64,000 bases of DNA from Taenia hydatigena (GCA_036345935.2 JADWOT020000003.1:11878524-11942523), one strand, 5' to 3'; counted from the stretch's first letter, positions 25,454 through 36,850 are shown. Notes: a model not told the origin generated them from the letters alone. A program made the numbers and translations.

Positions 25454-26355
25454 TCACACCTCAAAGACGTCTGCGCAACGGTTAGTAATGTAAATTCCTA
25501 ACGAAGTGAAAAAATTCCAAGACATTTAAAAGATACCTCTGCCACTTGCAATGCTATTGTATTATCATTCGACCTTTAGTAAAAACACTATGTTTAATTG
25601 AATATCCTGGTATCGCGAGTCAGTTGCTGCATTTTAAATGGTACTTTGTCCGCTTACCTTCTAGCAGGTAGTTGTTTCTGGTTGCACAATCAGTAGTGTT
25701 TTGGACAATGCACATGTCCTTTGCAGCGCCTGCTTGCAGAAGTTGGCAATATGTCGGTTCTTATTTAAGCAGGTTAATTTGAATTTGCTTAGCTGCTCGC
25801 TATCAATAAGCATACTTCTTTGGTTAAAAATTAACATCTAATCATCCAAAAGTCCTTAGATCTAAAAAGTGCGAAGATTTTGCACACTTTCCTTAAATCG
25901 AAGAGGCAGCTTGTCAATTATTGTTTTCGATTTGTTTTCGTGCATGGATTCTGATTTTAATACCTGCTCGGATATATGGGTCATGGTTTATCAGAGCCTC
26001 ATTAAAGCGGTGATGGAAGCTGAAAACACCAACGTAACCTGAAAAACACCATTAAGCAACTCAAAACCCTCTTAGTTTCTTTGCGCTGTCTAATTAGGTC
26101 AACTTCTAAAACTTTCCTTTCGAAAATGCCTTCACATTATAGACGTTCAATTTAAAAGAATCAAGCATATTAATACCGGTGAAGACTTTCTATAACTTAA
26201 GGTCAGAATTAAACCCAATTAAAGAAACCCGCTTTATTCAAACTCACCCATTCACATAATAAATTGCCTACTGTAACGATGGTCCACGCCGAGGGTCAGA
26301 TCATTTTTGAGAACTTACCAAAAATCTCACGAGTGACTTGCGTTCTTCTAGTCAT
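25454..26355 (-). CDS. Small four-cysteine protein, 3 exons, 60 aa, unknown function
   Basis: Exon 1 is 26355-26319 (MTRRTQVTREIF plus one base), donor GTAAGT. Exon 2 is 25759-25658, donor GTAAGC. Exon 3 is 25497-25454, with a strong pyrimidine-rich acceptor and a TGA stop. Introns are 559 and 160 nt, and both junctions are phase 1 and keep the frame. The 60-residue product has four cysteines at about residues 17, 29, 37 and 55, an NTTD sequon at 33-36 and no signal peptide or membrane segment. The cysteine spacing is not the twin CX9C of mitochondrial CHCH proteins. I do not recognise the family. Exon 2 has codon-like composition and begins directly after its acceptor. The structure is inferred from sequence alone; exon 3 is the least certain, and a different third exon is possible. 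Confidence 0.45.
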
Positions 26356-26442
26356 TTGTTTTAAAGTCAGTTCTTAAAGTTAACCTCATTTTGTTTCCAA
26401 CTTTACGCTGCTTTTACCTTTGTAACTGCCTAATCTTTGCAG

Positions 26443-26594
26443 GATTGAGAAGAACCGAATTACTTAAAGAGCCACCTGTCAGCTGCGGTTTGTCGTGTAC
26501 CTTCATAGATGCACCATGGCTTTCAGCATATTGTGGCGAAAAGGCGAGCTTTTTGGAACAACCTATGTTACACAACTATAGTTACGTAGGCTAA
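26443..26594 (+). CDS. Possible terminal exon, unknown
   Basis: A strong acceptor (ttttacctttgtaactgcctaatctttgcag) is followed in phase 1 by 49 codons (LRRTELLKEPPVSCGLSC, FIDAPWLSAYCGEKASF, to YSYVG) and TAA. Three cysteines. It lies 5' of and opposite to the minus-strand gene at 25454-26355. No partner exon is assigned. Confidence 0.24.
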
Positions 26595-26599
26595 TGAAC

Positions 26600-28945
26600 T
26601 TGAACGCTGCATGCGGTGTCTTTGGTCTTGGGATGCCCATGTGCCAAACCAATATCCTTAGGGTCCAAACACTTGTTCATCAAAATGCGATTGGTACCCT
26701 CTGAATGTGCTGTATTTATTCAATGTTGAAATTCACATCACAGCAACGTAGTTGAGATTGATTTGTAGCGTGAGGAGAATCGATACGTTTCTCCTAAGCA
26801 TGTGGGTTTTGATATTTCATAGTTGATCTATGTTTTATTGACTCTTTTGTTGATCTTGGTATGGTCATCGTCTCCAAGAGAGCTAGATGCTGCCTTAGGT
26901 GCATAAGGCGTGCAAGTTAAGAAGTTTGCACGCAATCAATTTGATTAAGTTTGGCTCTTCGCGCCGAGTCTTCTGTGTAGGCTGTTTTAGCATTTGGGCT
27001 ACCTTGTTGATCTGTCATTGCCGCGATTCTAACTCTCCCACCGGGCTGACATCCCCGTACTGGTGCAGTGATCTTTCACGGATGTTCGATCTTGGTACGT
27101 TGCTAATTTTTTTGTTCAGCGCCATGTGGAATGGATAGACTTTGTTAAGGTCGATTTTCCTTTCAAGTAAAAACAATGAATAGTAATGAATGAGTGCGTA
27201 CAACGTTAGAGTAACATCCAACTTTCTGTTCAAAGTAAGTCGGCTTTAACAAATATGATGTTCTTCTAGATCATACTGTCATTTCACTTCTTTCTCATGC
27301 GGTAATGCCGCAAGTTCCAAGTTCAGGTTTTTGAAAGTTACGGGATCAATCCGACGAAGAGTAGCTGAGATCAGTCCAAAAAAAGCTCTTCCGACCTTGG
27401 TATTATGGTATCCGAAACGTGGTAACCATTCTCGTGAGGTCATTTTTAGCTATTGTTCATCGCCCGAAGACGATTTGAGTAATTCTCTATTTACCAGAAA
27501 AACATCTCAGTAGCCATACATTAAAAAGTGTTAAAAAACTCAAGATCTATGAAAGGTGCGTTGTAAACATGTTTGACCTTCATAGACCTTGATGGCTGTA
27601 AATTTCGAAGCGCTTTAGTCCGCTATAGCAAGGACTCGATTTCTACCCCTATGAACAAAGAGTCGATTCTAAAAGGTTATAGTTTATTCTAGTTTTTTGC
27701 TAAGTATTAAGAAAGCTAGATGGCTCTTATGACGAAAACGGCGAGAGTGAAGAATTGAATCCTAGGCTCACGTCTGGAGGTGTTTCGTTGCAGCAGGGTC
27801 GCAGTAAGACCACGAACCTTTGCAGTCCTCAGGAAACCTTATAAGTCTTGAATTACGCTGTCATCAAGATAGGAGGCCTGCAACAAGTAAAATGTTTAAT
27901 TTTGCAAATGACTAACTGTTATTATTCCTGCAGCTGCTGTCATTCGGATTCTATTGACGCTTCAGCAGAAGTACAAGATTCAGATCTTGCATGCCCATGG
28001 AAATAAAAAGGCATGATTTCTACAGCTGTGCAATCCAAACAGTTGATACTTCCCGGTTCATCAAAGGCGAGCCAAAGTCATCATTAAATTTTCTTGCACT
28101 TTATCAAACATTAGTTATTACAGTCGTTGGAAATATGAGGGAGAGTTTAGTCTAGCGAGATCGTTTCGTTAACTTTCTTTTGGTAAGATCATTAGTACTC
28201 AATTGCATCCACAGAATATACTTAATCGCTCTAATCTGATAAAATGGATTGCCACTATCTATTCTTACTCTATGTCCTTATAATTAAATTTTGTGAATTT
28301 AAGTTGCAGAGCCAATTTCCAGAATGCTAGCTATGATATGGTTAAGGCACCACGGAAAACTTAGCCCTCGTATTTAAAACAATTGTTGTTTTGACTAAGG
28401 AATGATGAGTTAACCACTGCACTGTCTATTCTGAGGCCACTGAGTGAGGCGTAGAGGACTATCTTTAATCCATGGCTTAGCGCCTAGTTAATAACACTTT
28501 GTCAACTTTACAATTCTATCGCATACCTTGGGAATCGCTAACCACCTCACTTAGACAACTCGATCAGAATTGATGCAAAAAAGCAAATCGCGCATCCTCT
28601 TGGCTGATATAGGTTCGCCACCCAGATCACACTCGATTCTTCCAGAGGCCGCTTCGTGACGAACCCATTTAAAATGCTCAGATTAGTTAGTAAGCTCCCA
28701 TTTCCACCAGGCATTCCACCACAATTGACTTATTTAACCTCGGATTGGTAGTGGCTTCAGTAACTAGTATTTAATAGATTGCAAGAGATTCTGAGGTGGG
28801 TGCTAGATCATCGGTAAGGGATTTTCGAGGAACTATCTTATGGGTAATGTGGGCGCAGCGCTTAAGCTAAAACTGTCCTTAAGAAAATACATCATTGAAC
28901 AATGTGATCTGCGAATCTCTAAAGAAGAAGGGTTAACGCATCCAG
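26600..28945. other. No gene seen
   Basis: Short ORFs on both strands around 26899-27513 without matching splice phases or domain signals; otherwise AT-rich non-coding sequence. Confidence 0.4.
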
Positions 28946-29646
28946 TCACTGCGAAAGTGCCTTGAACACTTGGTCAGTAATTGGTGTCATCAGAAGTTGG
29001 TGTTCCCAGACGAAGTACACCTTCGTAGAACAGGTCCCATTTGGTGTATAGGCTTGAAAGAAGGCAAAAGTGCATAGAACTGTCATGTTGGTCCTGATTC
29101 TGCGTAAATAAGGTAATATGACGTGACTTGATTTGTGCCATCTGGTATTAAATGGCTTCAGGGGCATCATAAATGGGAGACGGTGAAGGCCACGGGTAGA
29201 GTAAATAGCAGTAACACCTAACCGGCTAAGTTCAGTGTTAAGTTTGCTGACACAACACTATAGAGAATGACCGTGTGGAGAGCATCCATCTCTAAATTGA
29301 ATGCCTACCTAACAATTAACTGAAATCGAGGCACTAGGAAATCCACATCTTATATGCCCCGTTTTTGGTAAAAGATCTGAACTATTTGTGCGTAAATATG
29401 TAAAACGTGTGCCGTCGTAAGTGAGACAAATATCAGGTAAATAAGGCATGAAAGATTATTAATGAGTGGATAGAGAGGAATGAATCTAAAAATAAATAAG
29501 GCGACATAAGTAGAGAGTTCTAGAGTCCACAATTATTAAAGGGCACTGTCACAGACCAACTGCGCGACAGAGATGTTAGGGTGTAAATAAATGGAAGCTG
29601 GGGTTGGGAAATGGATCTCACCTTACCGTAGTGTCGGTGACTTCAT
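28946..29646 (-). CDS. Candidate two-exon gene, 57 aa, unknown
   Basis: Exon 2 (29099-28946) follows a strong acceptor (accttatttacgcag) and reads 50 codons with C/G-rich third positions (NMTVLCTFAFFQAYT, then VYFVWEHQLLMTPIT) to TGA. A phase-2 partner is present upstream: ATG at 29646 with MKSPTL plus two bases to a GTAAGG donor at 29626. The joined product has a basic start and a hydrophobic stretch at about residues 12-25 that could be a signal anchor, and an N-glycosylation sequon. Exon 2 as coding sequence is more convincing than the exon 1 assignment across a 527-nt intron. Confidence 0.35.
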
Positions 29647-30008
29647 TCGTGCTGTTAAGTTTTAAAATCGTGAGATTTAATTACCTGCTTCACTTTGTCA
29701 GACGATATAGGATACACGAAACCAGCGTGAGATTGCGAAATCCATCCTAGTGAAAAGTAACTCATCGATAGCATCGAGACTGGTTGCTGTTCACTACGTG
29801 ATTAGTCAGCAACTCATCTCCTAAATAGTTGCTGCACAATAGATTCGCAATGCTAAAAAGGCGATCAGGCGGAAAAGCGGTTTCCAAGCGAATAAGAAAT
29901 CGTCTTGTACCAATTTCTTGAGATCTGCAGGATATAATTTGCTTTGATAAGTCGACTCTAATAAAGCCCGCTCCGAACTACAAAAACGAAAATAATTTAA
30001 GGCTTATA

Positions 30009-30118
30009 CTAGGCGGCAGCACGAATGATGTCCGGTGGAATAGGAAGAACAATGGGACGCACGTAGGCCAGCTTCGATCGCGTCCTCTATAGCGCGAGCC
30101 GCCTTGCCCTTCAACACA
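30009..30118 (-). pseudogene. Frameshifted coding-like fragment, unknown
   Basis: After the minus-strand acceptor gcacactag the sequence reads VLKGKAARAIEDAIEAGLR in GC-rich codons. In the same frame it then degrades to ASHCSS, but shifting frame just after GLR gives RPIVLPIPPDIIRAAA and TAG. Two adjacent protein-like segments in different frames suggest one coding sequence broken by a single-base change, or a missed splice junction. Confidence 0.28.
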
Positions 30119-30246
30119 CTAGTGTGCAGAGTGGTATCGTTTGTCAGGCTTTTAAGTCAGTTTTACGGGCCAGCGTATGCTAAAAGTGCATAAATTGATA
30201 TAGAAGTTGTAGTACAAGTACAACCAATTATCAGTGAATTTTAGGT

Positions 30247-30570
30247 ATGTGGTCTAACTTAAACATCATTAATGTTCCAGAAGAAGTCGTCCACTCTGGT
30301 CATATATGCATATTCTTCAATTCGTTGCTTACGAATGACTATAATCAATTCCTATTCACTAAATTCATTAAGACAAATATTCTTTTTGTCTGTGTACTTA
30401 CATTAACTGCGTCGGAATCGATCACGATTTGGATTAGAGAACACGCCCTTTACCAGCATCTTAAATGCACAGAATGCTTAAACAGCTATTTATTCTCCTT
30501 TAAACACAAGTTAAAACCTCAAAATCTTTCAGATGTAGTTGTAATACTTGTGTTTCAAGCGTGCTTGTAG
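30247..30570 (+). other. Unassigned 107-codon ORF
   Basis: The ORF (NVPEEVVHSGHICIFFNS, ESITIWIREHALYQHLKC, ending VILVFQACL) begins just after an acceptor-like gaattttag. It is AT-rich and hydrophobic, and no donor or domain is seen. It could be a terminal exon or chance. Confidence 0.2.
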
Positions 30571-31491
30571 GCGAAAGGCGAAGGAACAAGTTTAAATCTG
30601 GTCGTTGACCAACGTATTCGTTCTCCTACTTCCAAGACACCCTCGTCCTTGCTTATAATAATGTCTAGAACAAACCAACCTTCTCATAGCAAGGGCGAAA
30701 GAAGAGAAGAACCATCTACGGTAATGCTTTGGCACTGGTGGATGCTAGTAGCTCATGAGTAAGTAGTACATAATCATACATTGCATAATGACATAACTGG
30801 CACCTTATTAGTCTTGACGCCGTCATAGGGTCTTAGACTTTGCACGACATTGTGTTTAATAGCATCGCTTAATACATTTAATACAACGTGTTAAATGCGT
30901 GATTTTTCCTCTTTTAGTTGTTAATTAGATGGTTGTGAGGCGTCAGATGTCATAGGATCAGAATGTGTAGTCGCTAGTGATTTGAGCTACATACTTGTCT
31001 ACTGCCGTTCTTACTGGCGAAAATAATCAAAATGTTTGTTCCTCCTCCGTGAGCATTTAAAACTAAGGCCCCAAAATTCTCCAATTAGGAATGGTGAGGA
31101 TTATGTTTAGGACTCGATAAGTTTTTGGGACAAATCACCTTTTTCTGCTTGGAAACGTAGGCTAAGGCATCTGTCTTGGCACTCTGGTAGTTATATGGAG
31201 TCATAGGAATTCAATATAATCAGACATAGAGAAGAGATTGGAGCTGTCATCATGCCCCAGGTAGAAAATTCGTGGCAAAAGTAAATTTGTGGACCAGATA
31301 GGTAACCCGTTACCATGACCGAATGAAGTCAATAATTGGCACTACCATTGTTATCACTCACTGAGAAAAGCTTACTGAATTTTATTAAGTACCTGTTTTG
31401 AAATGATGAAAGTGCACAAAACATTCTTGTAACATGACTACTATTTACGATCTTTGGGACTGTGCATCTGGGTTTTGCGGTGCCATTTGAG

Positions 31492-31831
31492 GAAGAGCTG
31501 TGGTGTGGAAGCTAGTTCAGTGGTTTTTTGGTATTTTGTATTTGCTTGTTAGTTTTGTGAATTTTGTAGTTTCTCTCGTTAAAGGGAATGTTAATTCTCT
31601 CTTTGTAGTAAGCCTGCCACGGATTTGGTTTTTTAACGCGACATTTAGCAAATATGCAGTTGACATAATCCCAGAGACGTGGAGGTAACATGCGAGTGAC
31701 CGCAGATTATCAGTCATGATTGTAGTTGTGTAAACATGGCTCGGTCATCTGTTTGTAGAGTATTGAGAGCCGCCTCACGTCCCATGGTAGTGTTTATAAA
31801 GGCACTAACAATTAAACCAAAACGCTCGTAA
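31492..31831 (+). CDS. 3' end of a membrane-protein gene (two terminal exons)
   Basis: Penultimate exon about 31492-31684: acceptor after tttgag, open frame RAVVWKLVQWFFGILYLLV onward with a hydrophobic helix of about 24 residues, then SLPRIWFFNATFSKY and PETW, ending at a GTAACA donor in phase 2. After a 74-nt intron with a good acceptor (gtcatctgtttgtag), the last exon 31759-31831 reads VLRAASRPMVVFIKALTIK in the matching phase to TAA. An alternative start for the penultimate exon is 31609, which has the stronger acceptor and would omit the hydrophobic segment. Upstream exons are not identified and no family is recognised. Confidence 0.38.
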
Positions 31832-31839
31832 GATCGTTC

Positions 31840-33300
31840 TTCACATTTGAACAACAAATATGCTGTTACCACACCCATTAAATTGCCTAGGTTGTGTTAC
31901 TCACCCTCAAATCGTCAACGCCTAGATTCCATTAATAGGAGGAAGAGACGATTTGCAGGACGCAGAGAGCCGATCCCTTGCACACAGCAACACGTCCTAT
32001 TAGGCAGACACATAATAACACGGAAGGCGTTATATTTAAGGAGTTTGTATGCATACGAATAAAATCTGGCATTACGCCTAATGTAATTCAACCAGTGCCT
32101 TGTATTGCTGCACAAAAGTGTAGAATCATGCGGGCGGTAATTTGCAATTGTAATAGTAAAAAGCTAGAAGCCAGAGATGTTGTTGGTCTTGTCTGTATCG
32201 TTTTTCTGGTGGTCACTGTTGATATTCTCTCACCTTTAGCATAAGTGGGATTTCGTCAATTGCTCATTCAATTTAAATAATTTTGCAGATATGTGTCCGA
32301 ACTCCATGTAGTTGAGTTTTAAGGGCAGGAAAACTACAAATCATTCTAAATATTTTAGGCAACAGAATACCTTTACAAGCGCTGCAGAGCATATGACGGA
32401 TTGGATCAATTCAGCATCTCTTTTACAATTTTTTGACAAGTTGTCCAGCATACTTTAAAACGAATGCAGCACAAGCGCTCGATTTGTCCGACTTCTACCC
32501 AACTTCTATGTTTACACATGCTTGGAGTCGGTGGCTTGTGGTTCAAAGTAGTTAAGGTGCTGGGAAGGTAAAAATTAAAGATTAGAGGGAATAGAGTAGG
32601 CGACGTTACAAAGAGGCATGATCAAGTTGTTCGAAGAAGGCAAAAGTTCAAAAATGTAAATGCTTTATGCTGCTTTTGAAAGGAAACATTTCCATTTGTG
32701 AAACACGAGAGACAGGATCAAAAACGGCGGAAAAGTGAGGAATTGGAGAAGGGGCAGGTGAGAAGAAAAGGACGGAGCGTACAGATCAGTGCTGCAAAGC
32801 CTGGATGTACAAAACTGACAATCGATGAAGTGCCATCATTTCTACTCTGCATCACCTTCCTGTTACCTCTGATTCTTCCATTGTACCCCCATTGGCACTT
32901 TCATCTCCATCATTGGAGCATCTGGAGATTTCTCCTAGAGTAGATTTGAGCAAATGTTTGGAATTAAAGTCTTTAGTTATGTTAGTTATGAATACCCAAC
33001 CGAATCAACTCTTAAATTTTCGTGCATAAGTTCATTTGATTCCGCTACAGCTCATTTGTCCAGTAAATGTTTCTGTTTCCCTATTTAAAAAATGCTTTTA
33101 ATTATCTACAGATTCACAAGCCTGTCTTCGCAAAGTAAATAAGAATGATTCAATACTAATAAAAAGCAATCAATCATCTTCTTAGATAACTTAATATTTT
33201 CTAAGTCTCAGTCGTTTTATTAGTTTCGCTCCATTCTCGAAGCCAACAAAAGTACCAATTCGCCAAAATTTTTCTCGGCAACTGAGATTTGGACCAATTA
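31840..33300. other. No firm gene
   Basis: Overlapping ORFs on both strands at 31847-32244 (60 to 88 codons) have no splice support. A plus ORF at 32698-32943 is lysine/arginine-rich then leucine/histidine-rich, which reflects local purine and pyrimidine runs. Confidence 0.35.
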
Positions 33301-33312
33301 AAAAATTAGCGG

Positions 33313-33494
33313 CTAGATGAAACCGTCACGCACTCCACACGCTACTGCTATCTTAACCCCAATTATCCTGAACACATAAAATTGCCCAGCGGCATAAAAT
33401 TGATTCTCCGGTTTTTCTATCAAATACAAAGGTCGCATACGCGACGTGTTATTTAGCAATCTATGGTAACGACCATCTTGTATGGCAGCCAAAT
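33313..33494 (-). pseudogene. ERCC4 (XPF/MUS81-type) nuclease-domain fragment, exon or relic
   Basis: The minus strand after a strong acceptor (cattttgtttgtaatcacag) reads DLAAIQDGRYHRLL, then SRMRPLYLIEKPENQF, 59 codons to TAG. The ERCC4 nuclease core has ERK-x3-DL-x(2-3)-I-DGR followed about 16 residues later by RP-x-LIE, and the fragment matches this second half with two or three residues missing. The catalytic GD and ERK motifs would lie in a preceding exon that I could not find, and the phase-1 start would supply Asp of DL. The TAG after VRDGFI truncates the domain. It may be one exon of a diverged gene, but the deletion and early stop favour a decayed copy. The similarity is from memory and needs a profile search. 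Confidence 0.33.
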
Positions 33495-33609
33495 CTGTGA
33501 TTACAAACAAAATGATTAGCCCTTGGACGATAACCTTTGTCTGTGGGTGATTGGATTCACTTTTATTTTCTAACTGGCGGCACCTATATTTATTAAGTAG
33601 TTGCAGCAT

Positions 33610-34940
33610 ACGAGGGCGTCATACGCATTAAAAAAGATTTGTAATGCAGTATTAGGCCTTTCATGAAGAAGAACCTTGCCAGTGCTTGCAATATAGTTAT
33701 GGAGTGAATGAGCTGTCTCCTCTATGATTCTAATGATCACTGACGCCACGTAATCTGTTGCAGTAGGTGGTTATATGCTCCAAACTCAAACGGAAAGTAG
33801 TGCTAAGCATTTTTAATACGATCAAGTGCCAAAGATGCTAATTGAAACCATAATGACTAACAAAGGAGGCATTCAGGCTGCCAAAGCACAATGCTTATCT
33901 CCGTTCCAGTCTGCGCAAAGTATATTGCAATTCATTCCCACTGTCGTTTGATTCCGCCAAACTCATTAATCTTTCTTTTCGATTAAGTAGCTGCTTCGAG
34001 TCGTTCATTATTGCTGCAGTAATCACCCCTTGCTGTTCCTGCCTATCCTACCTGAGGCATTCTTAGTTCTCATGGCGTGTATACTTATTCGACCGTTTGC
34101 ATCCGTTTGCGGTTATGAATGACCATTTTGCCTGAGAGAGCTTTCTTACCTACGCTACTTATAACTGCGCCTCTCAAAACGTCTTTTCTCGACCCCATTC
34201 TCTCCTCGTTCTTATGCTTCTCCGTTCTCTCCACCCCAATGTCTTCCTTATTTGTCTCTTCCTTATTTTTTCCTCTACTCCACCATCGCCTAGTCACTGT
34301 CGCAATAGCAATGAGCACAGCTTTTAGCGTTAATCATACAGCAGTGTACGTAATAGGCCGAGTCGACAGCAAGCATTGATGTAAATAGACGTGTTTGTTA
34401 CTCTGCTGCTGCATTCCCAAGTATAGCATAAACTAATGAATCGGGCTAGCTGTCCCTCTGTTCTCCTCCATGCGTCCATATGAAATCAGCAGCTTTACTA
34501 ATCAATGCAATTTGGAGCCAATCTCAAAGTCCAGGCAAAATTACGGCGAGCAGTTGCAAAAATACCTTCCTGCTCTACACCTTGACTAGTAAGTGAAACT
34601 AGTCATCGATACATTCCTGTCATTATACAGGGAATGTTTTGATTTCTTTGCATGACAGATGATTTCGGAGGCAAATCTATTTGAGAGATGACGCCAAATA
34701 TTGCTGCAAGTTCTCGCACAATTTACTGCACGACATTTGCCAAAAATGTGATACCATAAATACTCGGGCTTACCATCAAATCACAAAATAATAAGTGTAT
34801 TACTTCCAAAGGGACTCTCTATTCCATAGTGCCAGCGTTACCCGCCACCGTTGTTGGCACATGCATTAACTGGAAAGGGATTTCAAAAATATTTACAAAT
34901 TCTGATAGTGGTATGATTTAAGTTTCTAACTTCTTCTACC
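33610..34940. other. No gene seen; pyrimidine-rich patch
   Basis: The plus strand at 34130-34290 is pyrimidine-rich and gives opposing 77- and 86-codon ORFs of biased composition. It may be a diverged inverted relative of the purine-rich repeat. I looked here for the missing upstream ERCC4 exon and did not find it. Confidence 0.3.
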
Positions 34941-34942
34941 TC

Positions 34943-35010
34943 ATGAAAGCACATCATGATGAGGTGGCAATGTTATTTTCAATGCACTGACACCGTTTAA
35001 TCAAACATGC
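34943..35010. repeat. Short dispersed repeat pair, copy 1
   Basis: Closely resembles 42714-42780 over about 67 bp (catgaaag.acatcatgatgag..., ttttcaatgcactga, gtttaatcaaacat). On the minus strand the pair shares a peptide pattern CLI-x4-Q-x-IENNI-x2-SS-x-C-x-FM, broken by a stop in this copy, which suggests descent from a coding part of a mobile element. Confidence 0.5.
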
Positions 35011-35234
35011 GCGAAAATGTGATTGCTTTTACGGAGAAGTTCATGACTGGCCCACTTGGACAATAACATGATACATATTCTGCACTCTTCTATAAATACA
35101 CACAAGCGCTTTTGTGGAAAACTATGCACGCCCTCATTGTAAAATTTTAATAAGGGCACAGACTTACTGCGAACAGAGGAAAAACGCATCATCTGGTAAT
35201 GAATGACTTACTTGTCAAAATTTCGAAGTCCCAT
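35001..35234 (-). CDS. Small two-exon gene, 62 aa, unknown; stop codon lies in a dispersed repeat
   Basis: Exon 1 (35234-35212) reads MGLRNFD plus two bases to a GTAAGT donor. A 45-nt intron ends in an excellent acceptor (tttttcctctgttcgcag). Exon 2 (35166-35001) then continues in phase through 54 codons to TGA. The frame is also open upstream of the ATG to a possible acceptor at 35264 (KYAALLKLH just before MGL), so this may be the 3' end of a longer gene. Exon 2 has three cysteines and a hydrophobic patch around CIMLLSKW but no clear membrane helix. The final codons and the stop overlap a dispersed repeat (34943-35010). Intron size and phase agreement are the support; no family is recognised. 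Confidence 0.45.
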
Positions 35235-35612
35235 ATGTAACTTTAGCAAAGCAGCATACTTTCCTTAACAACTGGAAGCCATGAGATTCTGTTTCAAAGT
35301 CTAGCAAGTTTAACTGAAATATAGGTAGCTTTCACTTAATACATTTTAATGTTGATACTTTTTTCGTGTTTTGAAACAATTTGAGGTACTGGCGTGATTG
35401 AAACGTCTACAATCGTAGGACTTTAGTAGCTTTATTTCCAATGAACATAGTGGTAAGACTTCTTACGTATAAAAGCCAGGTCATTAATGTTCAGTATTCG
35501 CGGTTATGGTTCTTGGTTTTATTTTTGTTTAACAAAAATAACACTACTTTTAGGCCGGCTTAAGCGGATTCCGGAATTCGCGTAGTATTATTGACTAATT
35601 AATGGTAGCCGC

Positions 35613-35885
35613 GTGAAAAGGAGGGTAGTGGCCGAGGACAATTTAAAATGGAAGAATGTCCATGGAACTAATTTAAAATTGCGAGTTTTTACAATCGCCT
35701 TAGCTCCTTGGCAAAGGTTTATTGCAAATTACGACGGGATTTTAAAATCTATGCAGATCAAAGAAGTAACAGTATTTGATTTTAACAGAATACCATCGAA
35801 TGCTGTCAGCTGCTCTCGAGTGGTTTATAAAGCACTTGCCGTCCTGTTAGGTGGAAGCGAACGCATCCAAAAGAGATCTCTATAA
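35613..35885 (+). other. Unassigned 90-codon ORF
   Basis: The frame (VVAEDNLKWKNVHGTNLKL, VTVFDFNRIPSNAVSCSR, KALAVLLGGSERIQKRSL) is protein-like, and its last third follows a good acceptor (tttgattttaacag, phase 2). No donor or partner exon is found. It may be a terminal exon. Confidence 0.25.
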
Positions 35886-36279
35886 AGGCAATTTCGGTTC
35901 CCCGATATTGGTATTCGTCATTAACGGCTTTAGTGGGGCCTTTTAACCAATCATTTCACTTTGTTCCACAAAAAGAAATTGCGGTGAGTACTTTAAATCT
36001 CTTTTTTTGAATGCCTTTGGTCTCAGATAACAAGGGTTCTTAAGGCACATATCTAAGCATAAAGTAGTCTAAAACGGTAAATTGCTTTCCCTTCTGTTTA
36101 TATCTTTGAAGTTGCCGATTTATTAATATCCTAATGCTCTCTTCGCGAAATCATTTTGTATGAATAGAGTCCATATCATCTTTCTCCAAAGTTGAATTAT
36201 GGAAATTAATCACAATTGAGTCGGTTTTGACCCTTTTCTTAACTGGATAAGCCTGTCATTTTGAGGAGGAGATGAATAA

Positions 36280-36850
36280 ATTGCAGGATCATTTGGTCGG
36301 AATGGCGTGAGGATGGCGTAAGCCGTAGTTAAGGCAGCGTGATAAATCGACTAACAACAGTGTGGCAGCCTCAAGAGCGTCTAGACAAACGAAAATAACA
36401 CAAAATCTGCTTTTATCCGATAGGGTGGTGAAACATTTAGAAGGGCGTAATGAAACATGCCTGAAGGCGTGAAAGAGAGACATGTACAAATGCTGTGCTG
36501 AATGGAGAGTGACATTAAGGCAGTTGCGGACTGGACGCAGAAGTGAAGAAAGTGAGAGGTGAATTTGAGCATGGGGAAGGAGATGAACAGTTCGAAAAGG
36601 AGAGGCTGATGGGCTGAAGCAATGGATCGTAAAGGCAGGCAAGTAATTTGCAGGGTATGTGTATAGACGGGGAGAGAAAGTGCAGAGGACGTTCGGTGAA
36701 CTCAAGCATTGCCGACTAAACCGACAATTGTGCTCTTGCGTAGTAGCCGCGTGAGAGTATTCTTCCTACTTTCAGCAATCCATCATCGTCACCTTTGTGT
36801 GCACATTCGCCCGATGGATGCTAAAACTCGCCGCCAATAGGAGTCATAGT
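36280..36850. repeat. Purine-rich dispersed repeat, copy 2
   Basis: Same orientation and block order as the copy at 9600-10230. Its minus-strand ORF (138 codons) shares TVHLLPHAQI with the TVHLFFHTQI of copy 1. The shared right end contains gcgtagtagccgcgtgag and tcatcgtcacc. Confidence 0.6.

Noticed and set aside
36289..36705. 138-codon minus-strand ORF
   Set aside because: Second copy of the same purine-rich repeat.
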